Shown in pieces: positions 55,866 to 64,000 of a DNA stretch of 64,000 nucleotides (positions within the stretch are counted from its first letter, which is position 1; every line of letters starts with the position of its first letter). Under the pieces are notes generated by a model. That model saw only the letters and a program-made list of their open reading frames with translations, ran no database searches and had not been told where the DNA came from. The position numbers and the translations under genes are program-made. The DNA comes from Morganella psychrotolerans (GTDB lineage: Bacteria; Pseudomonadota; Gammaproteobacteria; Enterobacterales; Enterobacteriaceae), in the NCBI RefSeq assembly GCF_001676155.1, contig NZ_LZEW01000001.1, positions 434,001 through 498,000 of the forward strand, read 5' to 3'.

Positions 55866-56649
55866 TCAACCTGCGTAGAGTGTGAAAATCAGTGATAATT
55901 GTTCAAACGCCTGATTAATCACCCGCTCGGTATAGCTCGGAAGAACAGAAATAATCAGACCGAGCATACTTATTCCGACGGTCAGCGTCAGTGGAAAACC
56001 GACCACAAAGACAGATAACTGAGGTGTCATGCGATTTAAGATACCTAACGCCAGGTTAAGAATCAGAAATAAGGTAATAAACGGCAGTGCCAGCATCAAT
56101 CCGTTTAAAAATATATGGTTAGCTGATTGCACCAGTATCCAGAAGCCATCGCGGTTCAGCGGGAGTATCTGTATGGGAAGCAGATCAAATGAATTAACCA
56201 CAATATGAATCAGCCACAGATGCCCGTCAAAAGAGAGAAACAGCAACAGAACGATCAGGTTAAATATACGCGCGATAATCGGCATATTCGGACCGCCGCT
56301 CGGGTCAAAAAAAAGTCGCGAAAGATAGACCCATCTGTAAACCAATCACTTCACCGGCATGACGCACAGCGGCAAATGCTATCTGCATCGCCAGCCCCAT
56401 GGTTATACCAATCACCATTTGTTGCAGAATGACCCATAAGCCGGGCGCGGAAAACAGCGGAATATTCACCACCGGTAACTGTGGCGAGACAATCAGCACC
56501 GTAAAAAAGGCCAGCATGACCCGGACTTTACCAATGGACTGTTTTTCATTGAAAAAGGGTGCGGTGCTCAGCAGTGCCAGGATCCGGATAAACGGATAAA
56601 ATCCCTGGCTCAGCCATAATGTGAGTGTTTCGCTGGTAATGGTTAACAT
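55866..56649 (-). pseudogene. fliR: fliR export-gate protein, frame broken as sequenced
   Basis: Removing one base from the A8 run at 56307-56314 gives a continuous 260-residue FliR (E. coli 261): N-terminal part 'ITSETLTLWLSQGFYPFIRILALLSTAPFFNE' (in parts) to '[26 protein letters not shown]' across the run, then 'LLLFLSFDGHLWLIHIVVNSF'. FliR is a membrane component of the flagellar type III export gate with FliP and FliQ. Both halves are fully conserved, so true loss is unlikely. Last gene of the fliLMNOPQR operon. Confidence 0.9.
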
Positions 56650-56652
56650 AGA

Positions 56653-56922
56653 TTAACCAATAATGAACGGCAGATTACTTAACAGGCTGCGCATATAGTC
56701 GATGAGCAGATTGAGCATCCACGGACCTGCAATCACGATCACACTGATAACTGACAGGATTTTCGGGATAAATGACAATGTCATTTCATTTACCTGGGTG
56801 GCGGCCTGCAATAAACTGATCAACAGACCTGCCGCAAGGGCGGCAAGCAGTAAAGGTGCCGCCAGCATCAGCGCCACTTTCATGGCTTCAATTCCCAGAG
56901 CCATAACGGATTCAGGTGTCAT
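56653..56922 (-). CDS. fliQ: FliQ flagellar export-gate protein
   Basis: An 89-residue protein, the E. coli length, with two transmembrane segments ('AMKVALMLAAPLLLAALAAGLLISLLQAATQVNE' in parts, 'ILSVISVIVIAGPWMLNLLIDY'). Core of the type III export gate. It ends 4 bp before fliR. Confidence 0.96.
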   Translation of the reverse strand: MTPESVMALGIEAMKVALMLAAPLLLAALAAGLLISLLQAATQVNEMTLSFIPKILSVISVIVIAGPWMLNLLIDYMRSLLSNLPFIIG

Positions 56923-56930
56923 GACGTCTC

Positions 56931-57674
56931 CTAGTTAAAAAAGCTTTGTGACAGAGAGCCGAGCAGCAACTGCCAGCCATCCACCAGCACAAAGAGCATC
57001 AGCTTAAAGGGCAGGGAAACAGTGGCAGGCGGCACCATCATCATCCCCAGCGCCATCAGCACGCTGGCGACGACAAGATCGATAATCAGGAACGGAATAA
57101 ACAGCGTAAAGCCAATCTGAAATGCCGTTTTCAGTTCGCTGGTAATAAAGGCAGGGATTAAAATGCGCATCGGCACATCTTTAGCTTCCTGAATATCTTC
57201 CGTTTTGGCTATGCGGGCAAACAGTGCCAGATCGCTTTCACGCGTCTGACCCAGCATAAAGGTGCGGAAAGGTGCGGTGCCGCGTTCAAGTGCGGTTTCC
57301 AGACTGATTTTGTCTTCACTGAACGGCTGATACGCTTCCTTGTACACTTTATCAATGACCGGTGACATCACAAAAAAGGTGAGAAACAGCGCCAGTCCCA
57401 GCAGAACCTGGTTCGGCGGTGCTGAAGGCGTACCCAGCGCGTTACGTAACAATCCCAGTACAATAATGATGCGGGTAAAGCCGGTCATCATCAGCAACAG
57501 CGCAGGGATAAATCCCAGCAGTGTTAAAAAAAGCAGTGTCTGAACCGGCAGTGACCAGCTTTGACTGCCGTCCGGCAGTACATGGCTGACAACGCCGGGC
57601 AAAGACGCCAGTGCTGCCTGGGGAAGAAGCAAAAGCAGCATCAGTACGGGGATTACACGTTTGTGAAATAACAT
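56931..57674 (-). CDS. fliP: FliP flagellar export-gate protein
   Basis: A 247-residue protein (E. coli 245) with a cleavable signal peptide ('[17 protein letters not shown]') and the FliP signatures '[40 protein letters not shown]' (in parts) and '[31 protein letters not shown]' (in parts). Forms the export channel with FliQ and FliR. Confidence 0.96.
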   Translation of the reverse strand: MLFHKRVIPVLMLLLLLPQAALASLPGVVSHVLPDGSQSWSLPVQTLLFLTLLGFIPALLLMMTGFTRIIIVLGLLRNALGTPSAPPNQVLLGLALFLTFFVMSPVIDKVYKEAYQPFSEDKISLETALERGTAPFRTFMLGQTRESDLALFARIAKTEDIQEAKDVPMRILIPAFITSELKTAFQIGFTLFIPFLIIDLVVASVLMALGMMMVPPATVSLPFKLMLFVLVDGWQLLLGSLSQSFFN

Positions 57675-57683
57675 CTTGGATTC

Positions 57684-58136
57684 TCAGATTGGCTTATCAA
57701 CAGGCGCGGCCCGTTTGGTTTTCAGCAATGCGTGAAAGGCTGAGGGTGCATTTGTTACCGCATCCGGGTCTGCCGGACAGCGGTGAAGTAAATTAACAGA
57801 TTGTGCCGTGACACCCAGGATAAGCCACTCATCCTGAATCTCCACAACCACCAGCCGTTCTTTACTGCCTAAGGAACAGCTGCTTTTTACTGTCAGCAGT
57901 GCTGTTTTCCCCGCAAGTTTTGCGGAAAACCCAAGTTTTCTGACAAGCCAGGTCAGGGCGAGGATCAGCAGGATTATTCCGCCGAGTGCCCCGGAAACCT
58001 GGATCAGACTGTCTGTATTGCTGACCGCCTGCGTGCCCGGTACAGAGGGTTGTGTGATTACCGGAGAAAAAACGGCAGTGTCTGCCGTTTTTTCTGTTGC
58101 CGGTAACGCGGCGTGCCCGGCGCTGTTTGCTATCAT
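57684..58136 (-). CDS. fliO: FliO export-apparatus assembly protein
   Basis: A 150-residue protein with one transmembrane helix ('LGGIILLILALTWLVRKLG') preceded by a short periplasmic segment, and a cytoplasmic domain with 'KSSCSLGSKERLVVVEIQDEWLILGVTAQSVNLLH' (in parts). It assists FliP complex formation. The start lies 2 bp after the fliN stop. Confidence 0.9.
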   Translation of the reverse strand: MIANSAGHAALPATEKTADTAVFSPVITQPSVPGTQAVSNTDSLIQVSGALGGIILLILALTWLVRKLGFSAKLAGKTALLTVKSSCSLGSKERLVVVEIQDEWLILGVTAQSVNLLHRCPADPDAVTNAPSAFHALLKTKRAAPVDKPI

Positions 58137-58137
58137 A

Positions 58138-58549
58138 TCAGCGGCTCAGACGACGCATACGCTCAGACGGGGTAATAATATCCGTGATGCGGATACCGTA
58201 GTTATCTGAGACAACCACCACCTCGCCCTGCGCAATCAGATAGCCGTTGATCAGAATATCCAACGGCTCGCCGGCGAGTCCGTCAAGTGCGACCACCGAA
58301 CCCTGCGATAAACTCAGGAGTTTTTTGATGGTCATTTTTGTCCGGCCCAGCTCAACAGAGAGGCGGACAGGGATATCCATAATCAGATTGATATCGGATA
58401 GCTGACTCAGCGGATTCTGGCTGTCAAGGTTATCAAACGGGTTCTGAGTCCCGGATTCTGCTTTTTTTTTGTTGTTCCATCGCATCAGCCCACAGAGATT
58501 CATCATTTTTTTCAGGGTTCATGCCCGGAGTGTTATTCGCCTCACTCAT
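58138..58549 (-). pseudogene. fliN: fliN motor switch protein, frame broken as sequenced
   Basis: Removing one base from the T9 run at 58462-58470 gives a 136-residue FliN (E. coli 137). The N-terminus MSEANNTPGMNPEKNDESLW reads on to ADAMEQQKKAESGTQNPF across the run, then the SpoA domain 'NLIMDIPVRLSVELGRTKMTIKKLL' (in parts) and 'SQGSVVALDGLAGEPLDILINGYLIAQGEVVV' (in parts). The ATG overlaps the fliM end by 8 bp. FliN forms the lower C-ring with FliM. As printed, only a 122-residue frame starting from an internal out-of-context ATG would be read. Confidence 0.9.
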
Positions 58550-59555
58550 TGGTTTTTTCCTCGTCCAGAGTGTTTAATACAGGGTTAATCAAATGTTCTA
58601 CACGCAACGCATATTGGCCATCACGGGTGCCATACTGACTGGTCAATACAGGTACGCCGTCAACACTGACAATCAGGCGATCCGGTTTATCTACAGGGAT
58701 CACATCCCCTTTTTGCAATTGCAGTAATTTAGAAATGCGCAGCGGCATTTCAGCAAAATTAGCGACCAGTTCCAGCTCAGAATGCTTCACCTGTGTAACC
58801 AGGTTTGACACCCAGGCTTCATTTTCCTGATTGCCGTGTTCCATCGGCGGATTGATTAACCGCTCGCGGATAGGCTCAATCATGGCTATCGGGATACAGA
58901 TACTGAATTCACCAATGGTGTTACCAATCTCGACCAAAAATGATGTCGTAACGACGATATCGTTGGGTGAGGTGGTGATATTAGTGAATTTTACCTGTAT
59001 CTCTGAGCGGACATATTCCACTTCCAGGTCAGCAATCGGCTTCCATGCATCACGGTAAGCATTCAGTGCCAGTTTCAGCATGCGGTGGATAATGCGTTGT
59101 TCGGTATTGGTAAATTCTTTACCTTCAGAACGAACCGGAAAACGACCGTCACCTCCGAACAGATTGTCGACGGCGATATACACCAGCGCAGGCTCAAAGG
59201 TGAACAGTGCGGTTCCGCGCAACGGAGGCATGTGCACGAGATTCAGGTTAGTCGGCACCGGAAGATTACGGGCAAACTCATGATAAGGTTCTATTTTAAT
59301 ACCACCGACAGTGATGTCGGGACTGCGGCGCAGCATATTGAACAGTCCCATACGGAACTGACGGGCAAAGCGTTCATTAATAATTTCGAGGGATTGCATC
59401 CGCTCACGGATAACGCGGCGCTGAGTATTCGGGTTATAAGGACGAACCTGATCCTTATCTTTTTCCTGTGCTCCGTCGGCAGGAAGCGACTCTGATGGCG
59501 AATCACCATTGAGCAGCGCGTCGATCTCCGCCTGAGATAAAATATTATCGCTCAT
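58542..59555 (-). CDS. fliM: FliM motor switch protein
   Basis: A 337-residue switch protein (E. coli 334). The N-terminal CheY-P-binding peptide 'LSQAEIDALLNGDS' is followed by the middle CheC-like domain and the C-terminal SpoA domain ('LQLQKGDVIPVDKPDRLIVSVDGVPVL' in parts). It receives the CheY signal. It lies within the fliLMNOPQR operon. Confidence 0.97.
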   Translation of the reverse strand: MSDNILSQAEIDALLNGDSPSESLPADGAQEKDKDQVRPYNPNTQRRVIRERMQSLEIINERFARQFRMGLFNMLRRSPDITVGGIKIEPYHEFARNLPVPTNLNLVHMPPLRGTALFTFEPALVYIAVDNLFGGDGRFPVRSEGKEFTNTEQRIIHRMLKLALNAYRDAWKPIADLEVEYVRSEIQVKFTNITTSPNDIVVTTSFLVEIGNTIGEFSICIPIAMIEPIRERLINPPMEHGNQENEAWVSNLVTQVKHSELELVANFAEMPLRISKLLQLQKGDVIPVDKPDRLIVSVDGVPVLTSQYGTRDGQYALRVEHLINPVLNTLDEEKTNE

Positions 59556-59560
59556 CAGCT

Positions 59561-60046
59561 TTACCGAAGAATAAAAGTAGTGAATAACACGTCCGAAATA
59601 TCCTGATCCGGCTGACCGGGAACCAGCGTCGGGGCGAGTGTGGTTTTAACCGCATTCATTAACTGAATTTTTCCGTCATGTGTTCCCAGCATCTGTGATG
59701 TCTGTTGTGATAACAGCAGCAGAAGACGACTGCGGACTTCCGGCAGATATTCATGGAGTTGTTCACGGGAACGTTCGTTGGCCAGGCGCAGTGTCATATC
59801 AATATATAACACGCGGTCACGGCTGTTATTCACACCGGGCAGGTTCACGGTAAAAGGTTCAACCCCCATGAAGATGGGTTCAGGCATATTGGCCCGTTTC
59901 TCTTCTCCGGTACCGGCCGTGGTGGTGGTGTCCTGCTGGGACCACCAGCTGTAGCCACCGAAACCTGCACCCGCGAGGGCAATCAGGGCGAATAAAACCA
60001 GTAACCCGGCATTGGAACCTTTTGAGGCGTTACGTGAAGACGACAT
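59561..60046 (-). CDS. fliL: FliL basal-body stator-associated protein
   Basis: A 161-residue single-pass protein (E. coli 154) with TM 'AGLLVLFALIALAGAGFGGYSWW' (in parts) at residues about 12-34 and a periplasmic domain with 'YIDMTLRLANERSREQLHEYLPEVRSRLLLLLS' (in parts). It surrounds the stator and supports torque. The ATG at 60046 has AGGAA upstream. First gene of fliLMNOPQR; the promoter lies in the 164 bp before it. Confidence 0.93.
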   Translation of the reverse strand: MSSSRNASKGSNAGLLVLFALIALAGAGFGGYSWWSQQDTTTTAGTGEEKRANMPEPIFMGVEPFTVNLPGVNNSRDRVLYIDMTLRLANERSREQLHEYLPEVRSRLLLLLSQQTSQMLGTHDGKIQLMNAVKTTLAPTLVPGQPDQDISDVLFTTFILR

Positions 60047-60210
60047 GTTAACTGAATTCCTATTTCTTTTAGCAAAACCCGTCAGGGGTTTCATACTCTG
60101 TATACCCGACTATTATGGCGTGCTTCTGCGGGACTAAAGGGGGGAAAAACGAAACAAAAAGGCGGTAACTCGGGGCTTTAGTTCCCGCGCTCCGCCATTA
60201 AGTATAAGGA

Positions 60211-61575
60211 TCAGGCGAAGGTATCTATTCCGCCGCGTGCAAGGGCCGCGCTGTGCGCCACACGACTGACGGTGGTATCACCCTGAATATTCAGACCGGT
60301 GATGTTTCCGGCAGCGGACAGTGATTCACCGGATTGCCGCGCGTTCTGACCCTCCCCGGAGTTTTGCTGATCGCCGTGGTATTCCTGACCGACAGAACTT
60401 TGCGCCAGATTAATGCCGCTTTCCTGAAGGGCACTGCGCAGTACCGGCATCATTGATTCCATTGCGGCGCGGACATGGCTGTGTGGTGAAACAAAATGCA
60501 TAACAGCCTGATTATCTTCGATTTTAAGATGGATATTCAGCGAGCCGAGTTCTTCCGGATGCAGCCTGAGTTGCGCCTGCTGTAATCCCTGACGGGAGAA
60601 GTAAGTGATATTCTGGCTGACCTGCTGCTGCCACAATTCACTGCCCAACTGACCGGTAAGCGGCATTGCCTGTGCGGTTGGTGCTGCGGCTTGTGTGGCA
60701 GATACCTGTGCGGCGGACGGCATCATTGCCGGGCTTTGCAGTGCGGTATGTGCTCCGGGTGCCGTGACAGTCTGAAATGCACTGTTTTCAGTTTTGATAC
60801 TGAATGCACTTTTACTGTTATCACTATTGTTCTCTGTAACAGAGACCAGCGATAACGGTGTTGTTGTATCTGCTGATTTTTTATTCAGCGGCATAAAATC
60901 GTCCGCAAGCGTTTTCGGATCGGCTTTCTGTGCATCCGCTAAAGAAAAGCGGGGCTGATCGACACGCGGTTTTGATTTTTCATCAGTAAACAGGGTACGT
61001 GAGTCGATTTTTTCATCGGTGATCAGCGGTTTATCATCCGTTTTTACCAGGATGTCATCCTGCAGTTCCGCTGTTTTGGCACTGTTTTTCCCGCTGTCAT
61101 CAATATGCAGTTTTGTCTCTGTTACTGGTTTTTCTGCAACAGTACCGTCGCGCCCGGTCAGGCGCTCTTTCAGTGCTGTCAGTAACGCATTGTCAGCTTC
61201 ATCAGAAGCCGGAAGCGCGGTATTCCCGTCTTCAGCACCTTGTAACAGCTTAGGATTAAGGTCCGCCGTGGTAGTATCACCCTGTAAACGACGGGAAAAA
61301 TTAAGCTGAGCCAGGGTATCTTCACTGGTCTGCTTTTGCGCGGCGGTGGTTTTTGCATCTCCGGCAGGTTTACGGGCAGCAGCATCATGTTGATTGTTTT
61401 TTACGCCATTGGCCGCACTGACCTGTGCCGGTTTTTCCGGGCGGGGCTGCTGTGCATCCAGGACGGACTGAAACGGCAGAACCGTTGCCTGTACGTCTTC
61501 CGCCTTCGGGGATTCCTGTTTATTCAATGCATTGTCAGCTGAACTGATCGGTTTGGTGCCGGCATTGACATCCAT
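60211..61575 (-). CDS. fliK: FliK hook-length control protein
   Basis: A 454-residue, low-complexity, Ala/Asp/Thr/Lys-rich ruler region followed by the conserved C-terminal FliK domain ('GSELWQQQVSQNITYFSRQGLQQAQLRLHPEELGSLNIHLKIEDNQAVMHFVSPH' in parts). It measures hook length and triggers FlhB substrate switching. Located directly after fliJ on the minus strand. Confidence 0.94.
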   Translation of the reverse strand: MDVNAGTKPISSADNALNKQESPKAEDVQATVLPFQSVLDAQQPRPEKPAQVSAANGVKNNQHDAAARKPAGDAKTTAAQKQTSEDTLAQLNFSRRLQGDTTTADLNPKLLQGAEDGNTALPASDEADNALLTALKERLTGRDGTVAEKPVTETKLHIDDSGKNSAKTAELQDDILVKTDDKPLITDEKIDSRTLFTDEKSKPRVDQPRFSLADAQKADPKTLADDFMPLNKKSADTTTPLSLVSVTENNSDNSKSAFSIKTENSAFQTVTAPGAHTALQSPAMMPSAAQVSATQAAAPTAQAMPLTGQLGSELWQQQVSQNITYFSRQGLQQAQLRLHPEELGSLNIHLKIEDNQAVMHFVSPHSHVRAAMESMMPVLRSALQESGINLAQSSVGQEYHGDQQNSGEGQNARQSGESLSAAGNITGLNIQGDTTVSRVAHSAALARGGIDTFA

Positions 61576-62019
61576 TTATCGGGTTCTCCATAAAGTAGCC
61601 CGCTGGGCAAATTCATCCATCTGCTTTTGCTCCAGCCGGTTCTGTCGTTGATTATGTGCATGATCGGCGCGCTGAATAAGAGTATCGAACGCATTTACCC
61701 GCTGCTGTTTTTCCTGCCAGTGGCGGTTTGCCTCACTGACCCGGTGTGCCCAGACGGTTAACTGGGTTTGCTGCTGTTCTATTGTCACATCGAGTGTGAC
61801 TAAAAATTGCTGATAATTCTGCCACTTATCGGCGGCCATTCCGGTGTGAAGCGTCTGATTCAGTTTCTGGCGGTAATCTGCCTGATAATTTTCCAGCATA
61901 GTGAGCTGCTGACTCATCTGCGTGTGAGTCATGCGCACCTGAGCCAACACTTTTGCCGCCTCTTCGGCGGCATCTTCGGCTAAATTTAACAGTGTGGTTA
62001 ATGCATTATTTTTTGACAT
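61576..62019 (-). CDS. fliJ: FliJ export chaperone-escort protein
   Basis: A 147-residue coiled-coil protein, the E. coli length, with 'LLNLAEDAAEEAAKVLAQVRMTHTQMSQQLTMLENYQADYRQKL' (in parts) and a basic C-terminal end. It acts as the central stalk of the FliI ATPase ring. Lies 11 bp after fliI and abuts fliK. Confidence 0.94.
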   Translation of the reverse strand: MSKNNALTTLLNLAEDAAEEAAKVLAQVRMTHTQMSQQLTMLENYQADYRQKLNQTLHTGMAADKWQNYQQFLVTLDVTIEQQQTQLTVWAHRVSEANRHWQEKQQRVNAFDTLIQRADHAHNQRQNRLEQKQMDEFAQRATLWRTR

Positions 62020-62030
62020 TGACGGCCTCG

Positions 62031-63397
62031 TTACGCTTGCGGCACCACCTGATCAAGCTGCTCACAGGCATCCGGGTAATCACAGCGTTCATCGATATCC
62101 TGTTGCAGAAATTTTGCCATGTGCGGGAACCACTGAATCGCCATGTCCAGCATCGGATCACTGCCTGCGGCATATGCGCCGACATTAATCAGGTCACGGT
62201 TGCGCTGATAGGCGGACGTCAGCTGTTTGAACCGCTGTATTTTCTTGTAATGGCTTTTGTCGATAAGTTCTGTCATTGCACGGCTGATTGATGCTTCTAT
62301 ATCGATAGCAGGGTAGTGTCCGGATTCAGCCAGCGAGCGTGACAGCACGATATGGCCGTCAAGAATGGCCCGCGCGGAGTCAGCAATCGGATCCTGCTGG
62401 TCATCGCCTTCGGTCAGGACAGTATAAAACGCTGTAATAGAGCCACCGTTTTTCCCGTTACCCGCCCGTTCTACCAGTGCCGGTAATTTTGCGAACACCG
62501 ACGGAGGATAGCCTTTCGTAGCAGGCGGTTCTCCGATGGCAAGCGCAATTTCACGTTGTGCCATGCTGTAACGGGTCAGGGAATCCATAATTAACAGCAC
62601 ATTGCGACCCAGATCACGGTAATACTCCGCGATACGGGTGGCATAAGATGCGCCCTGCATTCTCAGCAGAGGGGAGACATCTGCCGGTGCTGCGACAACA
62701 ACGGCGCGTTTTAATCCTTCCGCGCCGAGAATATTTTCAATAAAATCTTTAACTTCGCGCCCGCGCTCGCCAATCAGTCCGACAACAATAATGTCTGCCT
62801 GAGTAAAGCGCGCCATCATGCCGAGCAGCACACTTTTTCCGACACCGGAGCCGGCAAACAATCCCATCCGCTGCCCGCGCCCGACTGTCAGCAGAGCATT
62901 GATGGCCCGCACACCGACATCGAGTACATCTTTGATCGGGCTGCGCTCCAGCGGGTTAATCGGCGGGGTATACAGAGGTGCGCGTATTTTAGCGTCCAGC
63001 GGACCTTTGCCGTCCAGCGGATTGCCGGATGCATCAAGGATCCGCCCGAGCAGTTCATCGCCCAGCGGCAACTGGCGGCTGGTCTGCCCGCCCGCGCCGG
63101 TAGACTGCGCATAAACGCGCGCACCGGGCGCTATTCCTTCCAGCATCAGCCCTGCGGCATCAGCAGCATGCGTGGTCCGTTGAATCCGACCACTTCACAG
63201 ATGACTTCTTCTGTTTTGCCGTTGATGATGCGCTCGATAAAACAGGTCGCACCGAGAGGCATTTTGATGCCTTCCGCTTCCATCACAAGTCCGGTGATTT
63301 TAGTGAGCCGCCCGTAATGGCGGGTCATCGGCACGCCGCTCATCCGTGCATCCAGCCCGTCCAACGCGCCAATCCAGCGGCCAATCCGCGCCGTCAT
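62031..63397 (-). pseudogene. fliI: fliI flagellar export ATPase, split into two frames as sequenced
   Basis: Two adjacent frames together make a complete FliI of about 455 residues (E. coli 457). The N-terminal part ('YGRLTKITGLVMEAEGIKMPLGATCFIE' in parts, ends ..LLMPQG) stops at TGA 63146-63148. The second frame restarts at an overlapping ATG with '[13 protein letters not shown]' and carries the ATPase core: Walker A '[11 protein letters not shown]', Walker B '[12 protein letters not shown]' and '[18 protein letters not shown]'. A gained base or loss of two near the GGG at 63150-63152 would join them. The ATG at 63397 overlaps the fliH stop by 4 bp. The homopolymer here is short, unlike the other breaks. 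Confidence 0.88.
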
Positions 63398-63999
63398 AAT
63401 GAGATCTCCGGGGCATATAACCGGCACAGCTCCTGCCAGCGTGTGGCAACGCTCATGTCGATTTCACCATCATCCGCCACCACGCGACACCCGCCTGCAT
63501 GAAGCTGCGGATCCGGCACCAGCCGCCAGCCGTTCAGATTTAGCTGGGTGCTGAGATGCTGTTCCAGCATCTCAATATGTACCGGGTTTACCCGCAGTTC
63601 AGGCTGACCGGTAAACAGGGGTTTCTGTTTCAGAAGACGGCTTATCTCTTCCAGCAGCGCGGTACCGTCACAGACAGCGGGCTGTCCGAGCACTTGTTTG
63701 GCGGCGGTCAGGGCAATCTGTAGCAGTTTTGTGGTGACCACCGTGTCAAAGGTGTCCAGGGAATAGCTGAACTCAGTCAGTAATTTCTGCCAGGAATCAG
63801 TAACCGGTTGCTGCTCTGCCAGAGCCTGCTGACGACCTTGCTCCGCGCCTTCCTGTAAACCCTGAGCAAAACCGGCATCATACCCGGCCTTTTCGCCGAG
63901 CTCCTGACCGGTCTGAAAGCCGCTGCGCTGAGCTTCTTCTTTCAGATTGTCCAGCAGATTGATCTGCTCCAGAACTTCGCGCGGCTCCAGGCAGGGGAT
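63394..63999 (-). CDS. fliH: FliH export ATPase regulator, 5' end outside window
   Basis: The last 201 codons of FliH (E. coli 228) are visible. A Glu/Gln/Gly-rich helical region with GxxxG-type repeats ('GFQTGQELGEKAGYDAGFAQG' in parts) is followed by the conserved C-terminal domain ('LLQIALTAAKQVLG', 'VRVNPVHIEMLEQHL'-like, 'RLVPDPQLHAGGCRVVADDGEIDMS' in parts). It binds and restrains FliI. The stop overlaps the fliI ATG. The frame is open to the right edge. Confidence 0.92.
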   Translation of the reverse strand: MPCLEPREVLEQINLLDNLKEEAQRSGFQTGQELGEKAGYDAGFAQGLQEGAEQGRQQALAEQQPVTDSWQKLLTEFSYSLDTFDTVVTTKLLQIALTAAKQVLGQPAVCDGTALLEEISRLLKQKPLFTGQPELRVNPVHIEMLEQHLSTQLNLNGWRLVPDPQLHAGGCRVVADDGEIDMSVATRWQELCRLYAPEISL

Positions 64000-64000
64000 T

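Noticed and set aside
58138..58506. FliN starting at the ATG at 58506
   Set aside because: That start is a product of the frame break; the proper N-terminus begins at 58549 overlapping fliM.

Overview
The window is about 50% GC enterobacterial chromosome. The best fit is the family Morganellaceae, most likely Morganella. This rests on base composition (Proteus and Providencia are much more AT-rich), on close protein similarity to Enterobacterales families (LpxL, MdtG, PyrC, BssS, YlaC, DsrB, Ttr), and on all motility genes lying in one contiguous locus. The species call is an inference. No prophage, IS element, CRISPR array or rRNA was seen.

Layout. Positions 1-9.5 kb are ordinary accessory and housekeeping genes: an AraC regulator cut by the left edge, mdaB, an RhtB/LysE exporter, an orphan FecR-like protein, csaA, a second AraC regulator, a POT peptide transporter, mdtG and lpxL. 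Positions 9.6-17.1 kb are the tetrathionate respiration locus, with ttrSR on the minus strand divergent from ttrBCA; an FNR-like site and two perfect palindromes lie between them. Positions 17.2-23.7 kb hold bssS, pyrC, a toxin-antitoxin pair, a DcrB/DUF1795 protein, three tandem tRNA-Asn genes each with its own terminator, ylaC, a cold-shock gene, dsrB, an unlisted 55-codon gene on the minus strand, and mgtC.

From 25.4 kb to the right edge is the motility regulon. It runs flhDC, motAB, cheAW, two chemoreceptors, cheRBYZ, a small lipoprotein, flhBA, then flgNMA on the minus strand, flgBCDEFGHIJKL, a LysR/SDR pair, and fliRQPONMLKJIH on the minus strand. flhDC is preceded by an unusually long (1.7 kb) AT-rich non-coding stretch. 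Good sigma-28 promoters precede flgM, flgK and the first chemoreceptor, so the usual three-tier hierarchy (FlhDC, then hook-basal body, then FlgM/sigma-28) can be read from the sequence.

Two things stand out. First, several otherwise normal genes (ttrS twice, the lipoprotein, flgM, fliR, fliN) are out of frame by exactly +1 at an A/T run of 8 or 9; fliI is split by a different one-base event. This looks like systematic homopolymer over-calling, but phase variation or transcriptional slippage should be excluded. Second, a dispersed repeat with TATACCC...GGGTATA ends occurs in intergenic spaces, flanks flgA on both sides and supplies the ribosome-binding site of csaA.
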